Shown here: positions 35,368 through 43,079 of the stretch, piece by piece
Layout of the letters: each line of letters starts with the position of its first letter
How positions within the stretch are numbered: the first letter of the stretch is position 1
DNA from: Sphingomonas sp. HITSZ_GF
GTDB taxonomy: Bacteria > Pseudomonadota > Alphaproteobacteria > Sphingomonadales > Sphingomonadaceae
Length of the DNA stretch: 64,000 nt
NCBI RefSeq assembly: GCF_029543155.1
Contig: NZ_JARQXA010000004.1
Coordinates: 248,001-312,000 of the forward strand
Direction of reading: 5' to 3'
Position numbers and translations under genes: made by a program
Notes under the pieces: model-generated
What the model saw: the letters and a program-made list of their open reading frames with translations, nothing else
The model's database searches: none
What the model was told of the DNA's origin: nothing

Positions 35368-36397
35368 CCCGGGAATGATCTGGCCCGAAAAGCATGTCCC
35401 GGTCGCGACGGGCAGGATCGGCGTGCTGCTCGTCAACCTGGGCACGCCCGATGCGCCCGAGCCGGGCGCGGTGCGGCGCTATCTGGGCGAGTTCCTGTCC
35501 GATCGCCGCGTCGTCGAGATTCCGCCGTTGCTCTGGCAGCCGATCCTGCGCGGGATCATCCTGCGCACCCGGCCGAAGAAGTCGGCGCATGCCTATGGTC
35601 TGGTATGGCGCGAGGACGGATCGCCGCTCGCCGCGATCACCCGTGCCCAGGCGATGGCGCTCGAAGGCGCGTTCGGGTCCGAGGTGATCGTCGATCATGC
35701 GATGCGCTATGGCAAGCCCGCGATCGCCGAGCGGCTGGACGTGCTCAAGGCGCGCGGCTGCGAACGCATCCTGGTCGCGCCGCTCTACCCGCAATATTGC
35801 GCGGCGACGACCGCGACGGCCAACGACGCCGCCTTCGCCGCGCTCGCCGCGATGCGCTGGCAGCCGGCGCTCCGCACCCTGCCGCCCTATCACGATCATC
35901 CCGCCTATATCGAAGCGCTGCGCGCGTCGGTCGAGGCGCATCTGGCGGCGCTCGACTTCGCGCCCGACGCGATCCTGGCGAGCTTCCACGGCATGCCCGA
36001 GCGCACGCTGCACCTGGGTGATCCCTATCACTGCCATTGCCAGAAGACCGCGCGGCTGCTCGGCGAAGCGCTCAAGGAAGTTTTGGGGGGACGCGAGTTA
36101 ACCGTCACCTTCCAGTCGCGCTTCGGCCGGGCGAAATGGCTCGAGCCGGCGACCGACGTGACGCTGGCCGCGTTGCCGGCCAAGGGCGTGAAGAAGGTGG
36201 CGATCGTCGCCCCGGGCTTCGCCGCCGACTGCCTGGAGACGCTCGAGGAGCTGGAAATCCGCGGGCGGAGCACGTTCCTTGCCGCGGGCGGCACCCATTT
36301 CGCCTATCTTCCCTGTCTCAACGACAGCGCCGGGGGTATCGACATGCTGCGCACAATTTTGCGCGGAGAGCTTGCGGGCTGGAGCCAGCCTGCCTAG
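35357..36397 (+). CDS. hemH: Ferrochelatase
   Basis: This 346-residue enzyme inserts Fe2+ into protoporphyrin IX, the last step of heme b synthesis. It shows VLLVNLGTPDAPEPGAVRRYL, the His active-site motif ASFHGMPERT and a second metal-binding Glu in CLETLEELEIRG. HCHCQKTARLL also matches the family. The ATG at 35357 overlaps the preceding dehydrogenase gene by 11 bases; an ATG at 35375 is a plausible alternative. Cotranscription with the molybdenum enzyme gene is likely from the overlap, though a functional link is not evident. Confidence 0.95.
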   Translation: MSSDPGMIWPEKHVPVATGRIGVLLVNLGTPDAPEPGAVRRYLGEFLSDRRVVEIPPLLWQPILRGIILRTRPKKSAHAYGLVWREDGSPLAAITRAQAMALEGAFGSEVIVDHAMRYGKPAIAERLDVLKARGCERILVAPLYPQYCAATTATANDAAFAALAAMRWQPALRTLPPYHDHPAYIEALRASVEAHLAALDFAPDAILASFHGMPERTLHLGDPYHCHCQKTARLLGEALKEVLGGRELTVTFQSRFGRAKWLEPATDVTLAALPAKGVKKVAIVAPGFAADCLETLEELEIRGRSTFLAAGGTHFAYLPCLNDSAGGIDMLRTILRGELAGWSQPA

Positions 36398-36431
36398 CGT
36401 TCTCCCGACCCCAGCAAGGAGAGGACAAGGC

Positions 36432-37154
36432 ATGGCACGCGTAGCGATCGTGACGGGCGGAACCCGCGGCATCGGCGAGGCGATCAGCCTTGCGCTGAAG
36501 GATGCCGGCGTGACCGTCGCCGCCAACTATGCGGGCAATGACGAGAAGGCCAAGGCCTTCACCGATCGCACCGGCATCGCCGCTTACAAATGGGATGTCG
36601 GCGATTACGACGCCTGCCACGAAGGCGTGGCCAGGGTGGCGGCAGAGCTGGGCCCGGTCGACATCGTCATCAACAATGCCGGCATCACCCGCGACGGCAC
36701 CATCCTGAAGATGAGCCGCGAGATGTGGGAAGACGTCATCCGCATCAACCTGGGCGGCTGCTTCAACATGGCGCACGCGACCTTCCCCGGCATGCGCGAG
36801 CGCAAATGGGGCCGCATCGTCAATATCGGCTCGATCAATGGCCAGGCCGGCCAGTACGGCCAGGTCAACTATGCCGCCGCCAAATCGGGCATCCACGGCT
36901 TCACCAAGGCGCTGTCGCAGGAAGGCGCGCGCTTCGGCGTGACGGTCAATGCGATCGCCCCGGGCTATATCGATACCGACATGGTCGCCGCGGTACCGGC
37001 CGAGGTGCTCGAGAAGATCGTCGCCAAGATCCCGGTCGGCCGGCTGGGCCAGGCGCACGAGATCGCCCGCGGCGTCGCGTTCCTCTGCTCGGACGAGGCC
37101 GGCTTCGTCACCGGATCGACGCTGTCGATCAACGGTGGCCAGCACATGTACTGA
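36432..37154 (+). CDS. phaB: Acetoacetyl-CoA reductase (NADPH-dependent)
   Basis: This 240-residue short-chain dehydrogenase reduces acetoacetyl-CoA to (R)-3-hydroxybutyryl-CoA for PHA synthesis. The Rossmann motif TGGTRGIG (8-15), NNAG (81-84) and catalytic Ser134, Tyr147 and Lys151 (YAAAK) are present, and the overall sequence is PhaB-like rather than FabG-like (NYAGNDEKAKAF, GQFGQ-type GQYGQVNY, NGGQHMY end). A good AAGGAGA site precedes the ATG. The synthase phaC is 21 kb away, and no phaA is in the window. A hairpin ends the gene. Confidence 0.92.
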   Translation: MARVAIVTGGTRGIGEAISLALKDAGVTVAANYAGNDEKAKAFTDRTGIAAYKWDVGDYDACHEGVARVAAELGPVDIVINNAGITRDGTILKMSREMWEDVIRINLGGCFNMAHATFPGMRERKWGRIVNIGSINGQAGQYGQVNYAAAKSGIHGFTKALSQEGARFGVTVNAIAPGYIDTDMVAAVPAEVLEKIVAKIPVGRLGQAHEIARGVAFLCSDEAGFVTGSTLSINGGQHMY

Positions 37155-37171
37155 TACGGCCCAGAAACGAC

Positions 37172-37200
37172 GAGGGCCGCCCCAAAAGGGAGCGGCCCTC
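37172..37200 (+). terminator. Terminator-like hairpin after phaB
   Basis: GAGGGCCGC (37172-37180) pairs with GCGGCCCTC (37192-37200), and the stem is extended by an inner CCC/GGG around AAAA. No strong T-run follows, so termination may be partial. The remaining bases to 37353 hold another short hairpin (about 37281-37305) and no gene. Confidence 0.55.
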
Positions 37201-37353
37201 AGCCCTCGATACGCTACGCGAGGGGTAACACTGCAAAGAATAACGACTGCGACTCTAGTGAGTTCCCTTTAGTTTCTGCTGAACGCGCCAGTCATCTGGC
37301 GTTCATCTTTGCGGCGCTGGTTCTTCCGCCCCAAGCCGCTATGAGCGGAGGCG

Positions 37354-38349
37354 ATGCTGCTCCGTCCCGCGATCGCCCTGTTCTCGCTCTGCCTTATCCT
37401 GCTGCTCTCCGCCTCGGGACGCGAGGGGCGCGACGTGCTGGGCAAGGTGCCGAGCATGCAGGTAGAGCGCGTGCCGCTCGATCTGCGCGATCCCGCGCGC
37501 ACCCGGGTGGGGGCGCTCACCTATCTGGGCGGGATCAGGCTGAAGAGCCCGGACCGGGCGTTCGGCGGCTTCTCCTCGATGCAGATAAAGGGCGATCGCT
37601 TCACCCTGCTTTCGGACGGCGGCACCTTCATCCGCTTCCGCATGGGCGCCGACTGGGCACCGCGCGAGCTGCGCTTCGGCGATCTGCCGGACGGCCCGGG
37701 CAGCGGCTGGCTGAAGGCGCAGCGCGATTCCGAATCGATGACCAGCGATCCCGCCACCGGCCATATCTGGGTGGGTTTCGAGAACTACAACGCGATCTGG
37801 CGCTATGATGACGGCCTGACTCGCGCCGAGCGGAGCGTGCGGCCTGGCGCGATGCGCGGCTGGTCGGCCAATGGCGGCCCCGAATCGATGGTCCGCCTCG
37901 CCGACGGGCGCTTCGTGGTGCTGAGCGAGACCTCGCGCCCCAAGGGCAGCCGCACCGGGCGCGAGGCGCTGCTCTTCGCCGGCGATCCCACCGCGCCCGG
38001 CGCCGAGCCGATTCGCTTCACCTATCTGCCGCCGGACGAAGCCTATGACCCGAGCGACGCAGTGCAGTTACCCGACGGGCGGCTGATCGTGCTCAACCGG
38101 CGCTTCTCGGTGCCCGATCTGTTCACCGCCAGGCTCACCCTGGTCGATCCGCGCGCGATTCGCGCCGGCGCAGTGGTGAAGGGCCAGGAGATCGCCGCGC
38201 TGGCGCCGCCGCTGCTCCACGACAATTACGAGGCGCTGGCGGTCACCCGGGAGGGCAAGGACGTGATCCTGTGGATCGCCTCGGACGACAATCAGCAATT
38301 CTGGGAATGGTCGCTGCTGCTCAAGTTCCGGGTGGAATTCGGGAAGTAG
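37354..38349 (+). CDS. Esterase-like activity of phytase family protein, secreted
   Basis: This 331-residue exported protein has a signal peptide (about 1-22). The body is a beta-propeller-like phytase-type esterase domain with GGIRLKSPDRAFGGFSSMQI, SDGGTFIRF, FENYNAIWRYD and IASDDNQQFWEWSLLLKF. The acidic calcium-binding stretches are typical of the esterase-like-of-phytase group. Activity and substrate are unproven; phosphate or phytate ester hydrolysis is the usual guess. It lies before rpmB on the opposite strand, with a repeat and a terminator between. Confidence 0.85.
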   Translation: MLLRPAIALFSLCLILLLSASGREGRDVLGKVPSMQVERVPLDLRDPARTRVGALTYLGGIRLKSPDRAFGGFSSMQIKGDRFTLLSDGGTFIRFRMGADWAPRELRFGDLPDGPGSGWLKAQRDSESMTSDPATGHIWVGFENYNAIWRYDDGLTRAERSVRPGAMRGWSANGGPESMVRLADGRFVVLSETSRPKGSRTGREALLFAGDPTAPGAEPIRFTYLPPDEAYDPSDAVQLPDGRLIVLNRRFSVPDLFTARLTLVDPRAIRAGAVVKGQEIAALAPPLLHDNYEALAVTREGKDVILWIASDDNQQFWEWSLLLKFRVEFGK

Positions 38350-38350
38350 T

Positions 38351-38480
38351 CCTCTCCCGGAGGGAGAGGGGGGCCGCGACGCGAAGCGTCGTGGTGGAGA
38401 GGAAGCGCCGCGGGCTGTGTTGCCTGTGGCAGGCCCCCTCCACCAGCTTCGCTGGTCCCCCTCCCCCTCCGGGGGAGGAT
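38351..38480. repeat. Intergenic inverted repeat, CCTCTCCCGGAGGGAGAGG type
   Basis: This element of about 130 bases starts CCTCTCCCGGAGGGAGAGG and ends in CTCCCCCTCCGGGGGAGG. Between these are CTCCACCAGCTTCGCTGGTC and a GTGGTGGAGAGG counterpart. A closely similar unit is at 57996. Confidence 0.85.
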
Positions 38481-38500
38481 TTATCTTGTCCGGACATGCG

Positions 38501-38531
38501 AAAAGCCCGCCCTCCGCATGGAGAACGGGCT
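38501..38531 (-). terminator. Rho-independent terminator of rpmB (minus strand)
   Basis: On the minus strand AGCCCGTTCTCC and GGAGGGCGGGCT form a 12-bp stem with two wobbles around ATGC and are followed by TTTT. It ends rpmB 30 bases after its stop codon. Confidence 0.8.
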
Positions 38532-38559
38532 CGCATTGAGCCGTCGAAGAAGCGGGCTG

Positions 38560-38856
38560 TTAGGCCGCGGTCTTCTCGGCCGACGCCTTGCGCACTTCGC
38601 GCTTCAGGCGACGGGCACGCAGCGACAGATCGTCGTCGCTGGTCTTGAGCAGCCAGTTGTCGAGGCCGCCATTGTGCTCGACCGAGCGCAGGCCGTGCGT
38701 CGAGACGCGCAGGCGGACGCTGCGACCCAGCGAATCGCTGATCAGCGTGACGTTCTGCAGGTTCGGCAGGAACGTACGCTTGGTCTTGTTGTTGGCGTGG
38801 GAAACGTTGTTACCCACCTGCCGGCCCTTGCCGGTCAGCTCGCAAATGCGCGACAT
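38560..38856 (-). CDS. rpmB: 50S ribosomal protein L28
   Basis: This 98-residue ribosomal protein L28 begins [20 protein letters not shown] with [15 protein letters not shown], and ends with a basic [13 protein letters not shown] tail; the Cys5 is kept, but a full zinc-ribbon set is not seen. The start at 38856 gives the normal length; the longer frame to 38979 is not conserved-looking. It has its own terminator, and highly expressed transcription is expected. It is separated from the divergent membrane-protein gene by 170 bases that must contain its promoter. Confidence 0.97.
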   Translation of the reverse strand: MSRICELTGKGRQVGNNVSHANNKTKRTFLPNLQNVTLISDSLGRSVRLRVSTHGLRSVEHNGGLDNWLLKTSDDDLSLRARRLKREVRKASAEKTAA

Positions 38857-39029
38857 CGCTTGATATCCTGGTTTGAGCCCTGGCGAACCACGGCCGGAAA
38901 GGCGGCGCGAATAACCGTAATGGGACGAAGCGTCAACCGATTCGCTCGAAGAAACGCCTTGTGCCCATGCAACCGCCATGGTTGATGCGGCGTTGATTAC
39001 GCAACCGATTCAATTGGGGAGATGAAGCG

Positions 39030-39326
39030 ATGCGTGGAATTCTCGTGCTTATAGGTCTTATCGCGCTGGCCGTCGTGGTGCTGATGTCGGTCGGCATGCT
39101 CCGCATCGAGCAGCAGCAGGGCGCCTCGATGCCGACGATCACCTTCGACGCCAAGGGCGGCCAGCTGCCCAAATTCAAGGCCGAAACGGGATCGGTAGGG
39201 ATCGGATCGACCAACACGACCGTTGCAGTCCCGACGGTCGAGATGAAGAACACCACGGTCACCTTGCCCACCATCGAAGTGAAGCAGGCCGGCGCCACTC
39301 CGACGCCGACGCCCGCCGCGAAGTGA
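39030..39326 (+). CDS. Small single-helix membrane protein, unknown function
   Basis: This 98-residue protein has one N-terminal membrane helix (about 3-24) and a periplasmic, Thr/Val-rich tail with repeated TVAVPTVEMKN/TVTLPTIEVKQ units and a TPTPTPAA end. The repeated beta-like units suggest a small extended structure. It is followed by a Pmp3-type gene whose ATG overlaps its TGA by one base, so both are translated together. No family recognised. Confidence 0.7.
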   Translation: MRGILVLIGLIALAVVVLMSVGMLRIEQQQGASMPTITFDAKGGQLPKFKAETGSVGIGSTNTTVAVPTVEMKNTTVTLPTIEVKQAGATPTPTPAAK

Positions 39327-39523
39327 TGGCAGCGCGCCCCGGCCCCATCGTGGCGGCGGCATTGTTGCCGCCCCTGGGCACGTATCTGGCGCGGGGGGTG
39401 GGGCGCGACTTCTGGATCACCACCGGGCTGACGGTGCTGGGCTTCCTGCCCGGGGTCGGGTTCGCGCTGTGGCGCGTGCTGGGGAATTCGCGGGTGAAGC
39501 CTGCCGAGTCGGCGGCCGCCTAG
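39326..39523 (+). CDS. YqaE/Pmp3 family small membrane protein
   Basis: This 65-residue protein has two membrane helices and the Pmp3/YqaE signature LLPPLGTYLARGVGRDFWITTGLTVLG-FLPG. Such proteins affect membrane potential and salt or cold tolerance in plants, yeast and bacteria. The ATG at 39326 (TGATG overlap) is preferred over GTG at 39323. It is coupled to the preceding small membrane protein, and a joint membrane-stress role is inferred. Confidence 0.9.
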   Translation: MAARPGPIVAAALLPPLGTYLARGVGRDFWITTGLTVLGFLPGVGFALWRVLGNSRVKPAESAAA

Positions 39524-39530
39524 CTATATC

Positions 39531-39636
39531 GTCATCCCGGCCTTGTGCCGGGATCCACCGTGCCGCACCTGCTGCCCTCTATTCTCCATCTCTGTGTTCG
39601 CCTCGCGGTGGACCCCGGCACAAGGCCGGGGTGACG
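39531..39636. repeat. REP-like inverted repeat, CCCGGCCTTGTGCCGGG type
   Basis: Arms GTCATCCCGGCCTTGTGCCG and CGGCACAAGGCCGGGGTGAC bound a 105-base unit. The outer GTCATCCCGG/GGTGAC is shared with the 16517 and 33003 copies, but the inner stem differs. Confidence 0.85.
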
Positions 39637-39665
39637 GAGGGGGGCGTGTGGGCTACGCCCTCCCC

Positions 39666-40118
39666 ATGTTCCCGCTTCCCGAACCGATGCGCCTGGCGCT
39701 CGACGCTGCCCGTGCCGCCGCCGCGGCAGGCGAGGTGCCGGTCGGCGCGGTGTTGGTACACGACGGCAAGGTGATCGCCACCGCGGCCAATGCGCCGCGG
39801 ACGCTCCACGACCCTACTGCCCATGCCGAGATGCGGGTGATTCGCATGGCGGCCGAGGCGCTCGGGCGCGAGCGGCTGGAGGATTGCGACCTGTGGGTGA
39901 CGCTCGAGCCCTGCGCGATGTGCGCCGGCGCGATCGCGCATGCGCGGATCGCGCGCGTCTATTATGGCGCCGGCGATCCCAAGGGCGGCGCGGTGGAGCA
40001 TGGCCCGCGCTTCTTCACCCAGCCGACCTGCCACCACCAGCCCGAGCTCTATCCCGGCATCGGCGAGGCGGAGGCGGGGGAAATCCTGCGGGGGTTTTTC
40101 CGGGAGCGGCGGGGCTAA
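39666..40118 (+). CDS. tadA: tRNA(adenine34) deaminase
   Basis: This 150-residue zinc deaminase converts adenosine 34 to inosine in tRNA-Arg(ACG), needed to read CGN codons. The catalytic motif is HAE (His53, Glu55) and PCAMC (82-86, with zinc Cys83 and Cys86). The GALVHDGK-like VGAVLVHDGKVIATA and the C-terminal FFRERRG match TadA. I chose the ATG at 39666 from length and conservation. A repeat element lies directly upstream and another directly downstream. Confidence 0.96.
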   Translation: MFPLPEPMRLALDAARAAAAAGEVPVGAVLVHDGKVIATAANAPRTLHDPTAHAEMRVIRMAAEALGRERLEDCDLWVTLEPCAMCAGAIAHARIARVYYGAGDPKGGAVEHGPRFFTQPTCHHQPELYPGIGEAEAGEILRGFFRERRG

Positions 40119-40128
40119 CTCCGTTCAT

Positions 40129-40220
40129 CGTCATGCTGAACTTGTTTCAGCATCCAAGGCGCGACAGGCAGCGGCGTAGCCTGCGGAAGGTTGGACCCTG
40201 AAACGCGTTCAGGGTGACGG
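40129..40220. repeat. Intergenic inverted repeat, CATGCTGAACTTGTTTCAGCATCC type
   Basis: This copy has a left arm identical to 29440 and 63222 (TCATGCTGAACTTGTTTCAG) and a slightly diverged right arm with AAACGCGTTCAGGGTGA instead of AAACAAGTTCAGGGTGA, so the arms no longer pair perfectly at that point. Confidence 0.85.
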
Positions 40221-40321
40221 TGGATTTGGGGCGAGGGATTGGTGAATCCGCGTCGTATCCGTTCCACCTGCGCAACCCAGTTGCCGTGCGGCCCCCTCTG
40301 CGGATATGAAGGCGCCACACC

Positions 40322-41629
40322 ATGTTAGCGCCTTTCCCCTGGATAGACGTAGCGATCATCTTCGCGCTGATCGTTCTCAACGGCCTTTTTTCGATGTCCG
40401 AGCTCGCGATCGTCTCGTCGCGCACCGCGCGGCTGGAGGCCATGGCCCGGGCCGGACGCAGCGGCGCCGGTGCCCGCACCGCGATCCAGCTCGCCGCCGA
40501 TCCGGGCAAGTTCCTCTCCACCGTGCAGATCGGCATCACGCTGATCGGCATCATCGCCGGCGCCTATTCAGGCGCGAGCCTGGGCGAACCGACCGCGCAG
40601 CGGATCGAACTGCTCGGTGTGAGCAAGGAGCTGGCGCACACGCTCGGCATCGCGATCGTGATCGGGCTCACCACCTTCGGCTCGCTGGTTGCGGGCGAGC
40701 TGGTGCCCAAGCAGTTCGCGCTGCGCTCGCCCGAGCCGATCGCGGTGCTGGTCTCGGTGCCGCTGCTGTGGATCAGCCGGCTGACCGCCCCGCTCGTCTG
40801 GCTGCTCGATTCGACCACCAAGCTGATCTTCCGCCTGATCGGGCTCGACCGCGAATCGGAGAACCGGGTCACCGCCGAGGAGCTGCATCTGCTCGTGGCG
40901 GAAGCCAGCAAGTCGGGCGTGATCGAGGAGCATGAGCGCTCGATCATCTCGAGCGTCGTCCGCCTGGCCGACCGGCCGGTGCGCGAAGTGATGACGCCGC
41001 GCACCGATGTCGACTGGGTCGATGTCGATCTCGATGCCGACGGCATCCGCGAGGCGCTGCTGCTCACGCCGCACACCCGTCTGCCGGTGGCCGAGGGCTC
41101 GGTCGACAAGGTGATCGGCGTGGTCCAGGCGCGCGACATCGCTGCGGCGCTGTTCCGCGGCGAGGCGCTCGACCTGAGGAAGCTGATGCGCGAGGCGCCG
41201 ATCCTGCCCGACACCGTCGACGCGATGGACGCGCTCGGGGCGCTGCGCCGGGCCGAAGTGCCGATGGGGCTGGTGCATGACGAATATGGCCATTTCGAAG
41301 GCATCGTCACGCCGGCGAACCTGCTCGCGGCGATCGCCGGCGAGCTGGCGTCGGACGTCGAGCCGGGCGACAATCCCAACATCGTGACGCGCGAGGACGG
41401 CTCGCTGCTCGTCTCGGGCCAGATGCCGGCGGACCTGCTCGCCGAGAAGCTCGGCCTCGATCTCGACGAGGACCGCGACTATGCCACCGTCGCCGGCCTC
41501 GCGCTGGCGGTGCTCAAGCGGCTGCCCAATGAAGGCGACAGCTTCGTCGAGCAGGGATGGCGCTTCGAGATCGTCGACATGGACGGGCGCAAGATCGACA
41601 AGCTGCTGGTGGATCGGGCGGAGAAATGA
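40322..41629 (+). CDS. CNNM/CorC-type hemolysin-family membrane protein with CBS domains
   Basis: This 435-residue inner-membrane protein has an N-terminal CNNM transmembrane domain (MSELAIVSSRTARLE, ADPGKFLSTVQIGITLIGII, GELVPKQFALRSPE). Two CBS domains follow (PVREVMTPRTDVDWVD and HTRLPVAEGSVDKVIGVVQARD), then the C-terminal CorC_HlyC domain (DEYGHFEGIVTPANLL). Relatives are linked to magnesium or cobalt efflux; the old name hemolysin does not imply toxicity. The downstream PH-like gene overlaps by ATGA. Ion specificity is not determined. Confidence 0.92.
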   Translation: MLAPFPWIDVAIIFALIVLNGLFSMSELAIVSSRTARLEAMARAGRSGAGARTAIQLAADPGKFLSTVQIGITLIGIIAGAYSGASLGEPTAQRIELLGVSKELAHTLGIAIVIGLTTFGSLVAGELVPKQFALRSPEPIAVLVSVPLLWISRLTAPLVWLLDSTTKLIFRLIGLDRESENRVTAEELHLLVAEASKSGVIEEHERSIISSVVRLADRPVREVMTPRTDVDWVDVDLDADGIREALLLTPHTRLPVAEGSVDKVIGVVQARDIAAALFRGEALDLRKLMREAPILPDTVDAMDALGALRRAEVPMGLVHDEYGHFEGIVTPANLLAAIAGELASDVEPGDNPNIVTREDGSLLVSGQMPADLLAEKLGLDLDEDRDYATVAGLALAVLKRLPNEGDSFVEQGWRFEIVDMDGRKIDKLLVDRAEK

Positions 41630-42159
41630 GCGAGGCGGCGTTCGTGGCGCACGTGTCGCGGGCGAAAGTGTTGCGCCACACCTTGTCGATGCTGGCGGCC
41701 GCGGCCTCGATGGCGGCCCTCGCGGTGACCTTGCTGATTTACCAGCCGCCGATGGGCATCATCGATTGGCTGCTGCTGCTCCTGATCGCCGCGGTCTCCC
41801 TGCTGTTCCTCTATGGCACCTATTGGGTCGGGCGCTCCTTCTTTCACCGGGGCGAGGCCCTGGTGCTCGACGCCGAGGGCATGCGCATGCCCGGCTGCTT
41901 CGAAGGCATGCTGCCCTGGAGCGCGATCGCGCGGGCCCAGGTCCTGGGCGGGCGCGTCAATCTGTGGCTGATCGAGGATGCCGAGATCCCGCCGGGCAGG
42001 AAGTTCGAGCACGTGCTGCGATCCAACCGCGCGCTACAGAGCATGCGGCGCGACGGCCCGGCGGCGCCGGACGTCGCGATCTCGATGTGGCTGGCGAACC
42101 GCCGCAATAGCGAGCTGGTAGAGGCGGTTCGCGCCCGGGCGCCGCAGCTCTTCGCCTAG
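41626..42159 (+). CDS. Two-helix membrane protein with PH-like domain
   Basis: This 177-residue protein has two helices (about 19-40 and 44-68) and a C-terminal PH-like beta domain (ALVLDAEGMRMPGCFEGMLPWSAIARAQVLG). This layout resembles the STM3941 family of small membrane proteins, but I am not certain. It overlaps the CNNM gene by 4 bases (ATGA), so the two are translated together, and converges with the HHH-protein gene with a 4-base overlap. Function unknown; it may partner the CNNM protein. Confidence 0.7.
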   Translation: MSEAAFVAHVSRAKVLRHTLSMLAAAASMAALAVTLLIYQPPMGIIDWLLLLLIAAVSLLFLYGTYWVGRSFFHRGEALVLDAEGMRMPGCFEGMLPWSAIARAQVLGGRVNLWLIEDAEIPPGRKFEHVLRSNRALQSMRRDGPAAPDVAISMWLANRRNSELVEAVRARAPQLFA

Positions 42160-43007
42160 AGCTTTCCGAACACGCCTTCGAAGCCCTCGATATCGTTCTT
42201 CGCCAGGAAGCTCGCCTGCTCGATCCAGCGATCGCGGTGGATGCGGCCCTGGAAGTCCCCCAGCTTGGCGTCGAGCGCATCGGCTTCCTCGGGCGTCAGC
42301 GCGGCGAGCTGGGCGAAGCTGGTGATGCCGACGCTGTTGAGCTTCTCGCCCAGCCGCGGGCCGACGCCCTTCATCCGGGTGAGATCGTCGGCCGCTGCCG
42401 GAGCGGTGGGTGCTGGCGGCGGAGCGGGTTCCGGGGCGGGCGCGGGCTCGGCCACTACCGGCTCGGCGATGTCCGATGCGAGCGAGGCGGGCGACGCATC
42501 GAGCGGCGCGGCGGCGGCGATCGGCTCGTCCGCCAGCGGTTCGGGAGCCGGCGCTTCCTCGATCACCGGCGGCGGCGGTGTCGGCACGATCTCGGCGACG
42601 GGCTCGGGCTCTGCAACGGGAGCAGGCTCCGCAGCCGGCTCGGGCGCCGCGACCGGCGCGGGGGCTTCTGCGATCGGTTCGGGGGCGGGCGGCGGAGGCG
42701 GCGGCGCAACCGGCTCGGGCGCGGCAACGGGCTCCGGGGCCGCTACCGGTTCGGGTGCCGCCACCGGCTCGGCGATCGGCGGGGGCGGGGGCGCTACCGG
42801 TGGGGTGATCGGCCGCGAGGGCGCCACCTCCTCGCGATATTCCTCGTTATATTCCTCGATCTCCTCGCGCGCCGCGCGGCGGCGAGCGGCAAGGCGCGCG
42901 CCCCAGAACAGGATCAGGAGCGCGAAGACGACTCCCGCCGCGATCGCCGCGAACGGGAGCGTCAACCAAATCGGCGCGCCCTGGAAGAGCGGTTCCGTGC
43001 TGTTCAT
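42156..43007 (-). CDS. Membrane-anchored Pro-rich protein with C-terminal helix-hairpin-helix domain
   Basis: This 283-residue protein has one membrane helix (about 15-36), a charged EEIEEYNEEYREE stretch, and then a 150-residue Pro/Ala/Glu spacer with tandem EPVAAP units. It ends in a helix-hairpin-helix domain with DLTRMKGVGPRLGEKLNSVGI (about 212-232) and FQGRIHRDRWIEQA. The domain resembles those in ribosomal-protein-L21-like and DUF4332-type HHH proteins that bind nucleic acid, and the acidic linker makes it face the cytoplasm. A membrane-tethered DNA or RNA binding role is inferred. It lies between the PH-like gene and the VWA lipoprotein gene. Confidence 0.8.
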   Translation of the reverse strand: MNSTEPLFQGAPIWLTLPFAAIAAGVVFALLILFWGARLAARRRAAREEIEEYNEEYREEVAPSRPITPPVAPPPPPIAEPVAAPEPVAAPEPVAAPEPVAPPPPPPAPEPIAEAPAPVAAPEPAAEPAPVAEPEPVAEIVPTPPPPVIEEAPAPEPLADEPIAAAAPLDASPASLASDIAEPVVAEPAPAPEPAPPPAPTAPAAADDLTRMKGVGPRLGEKLNSVGITSFAQLAALTPEEADALDAKLGDFQGRIHRDRWIEQASFLAKNDIEGFEGVFGKL

Positions 43008-43079
43008 CTGCGCCTACCCCGTGTCTGCAAATTGCGATTCCCGGCAACTGCATAACGTGGTGCGGCGCAGCGCGACAAG

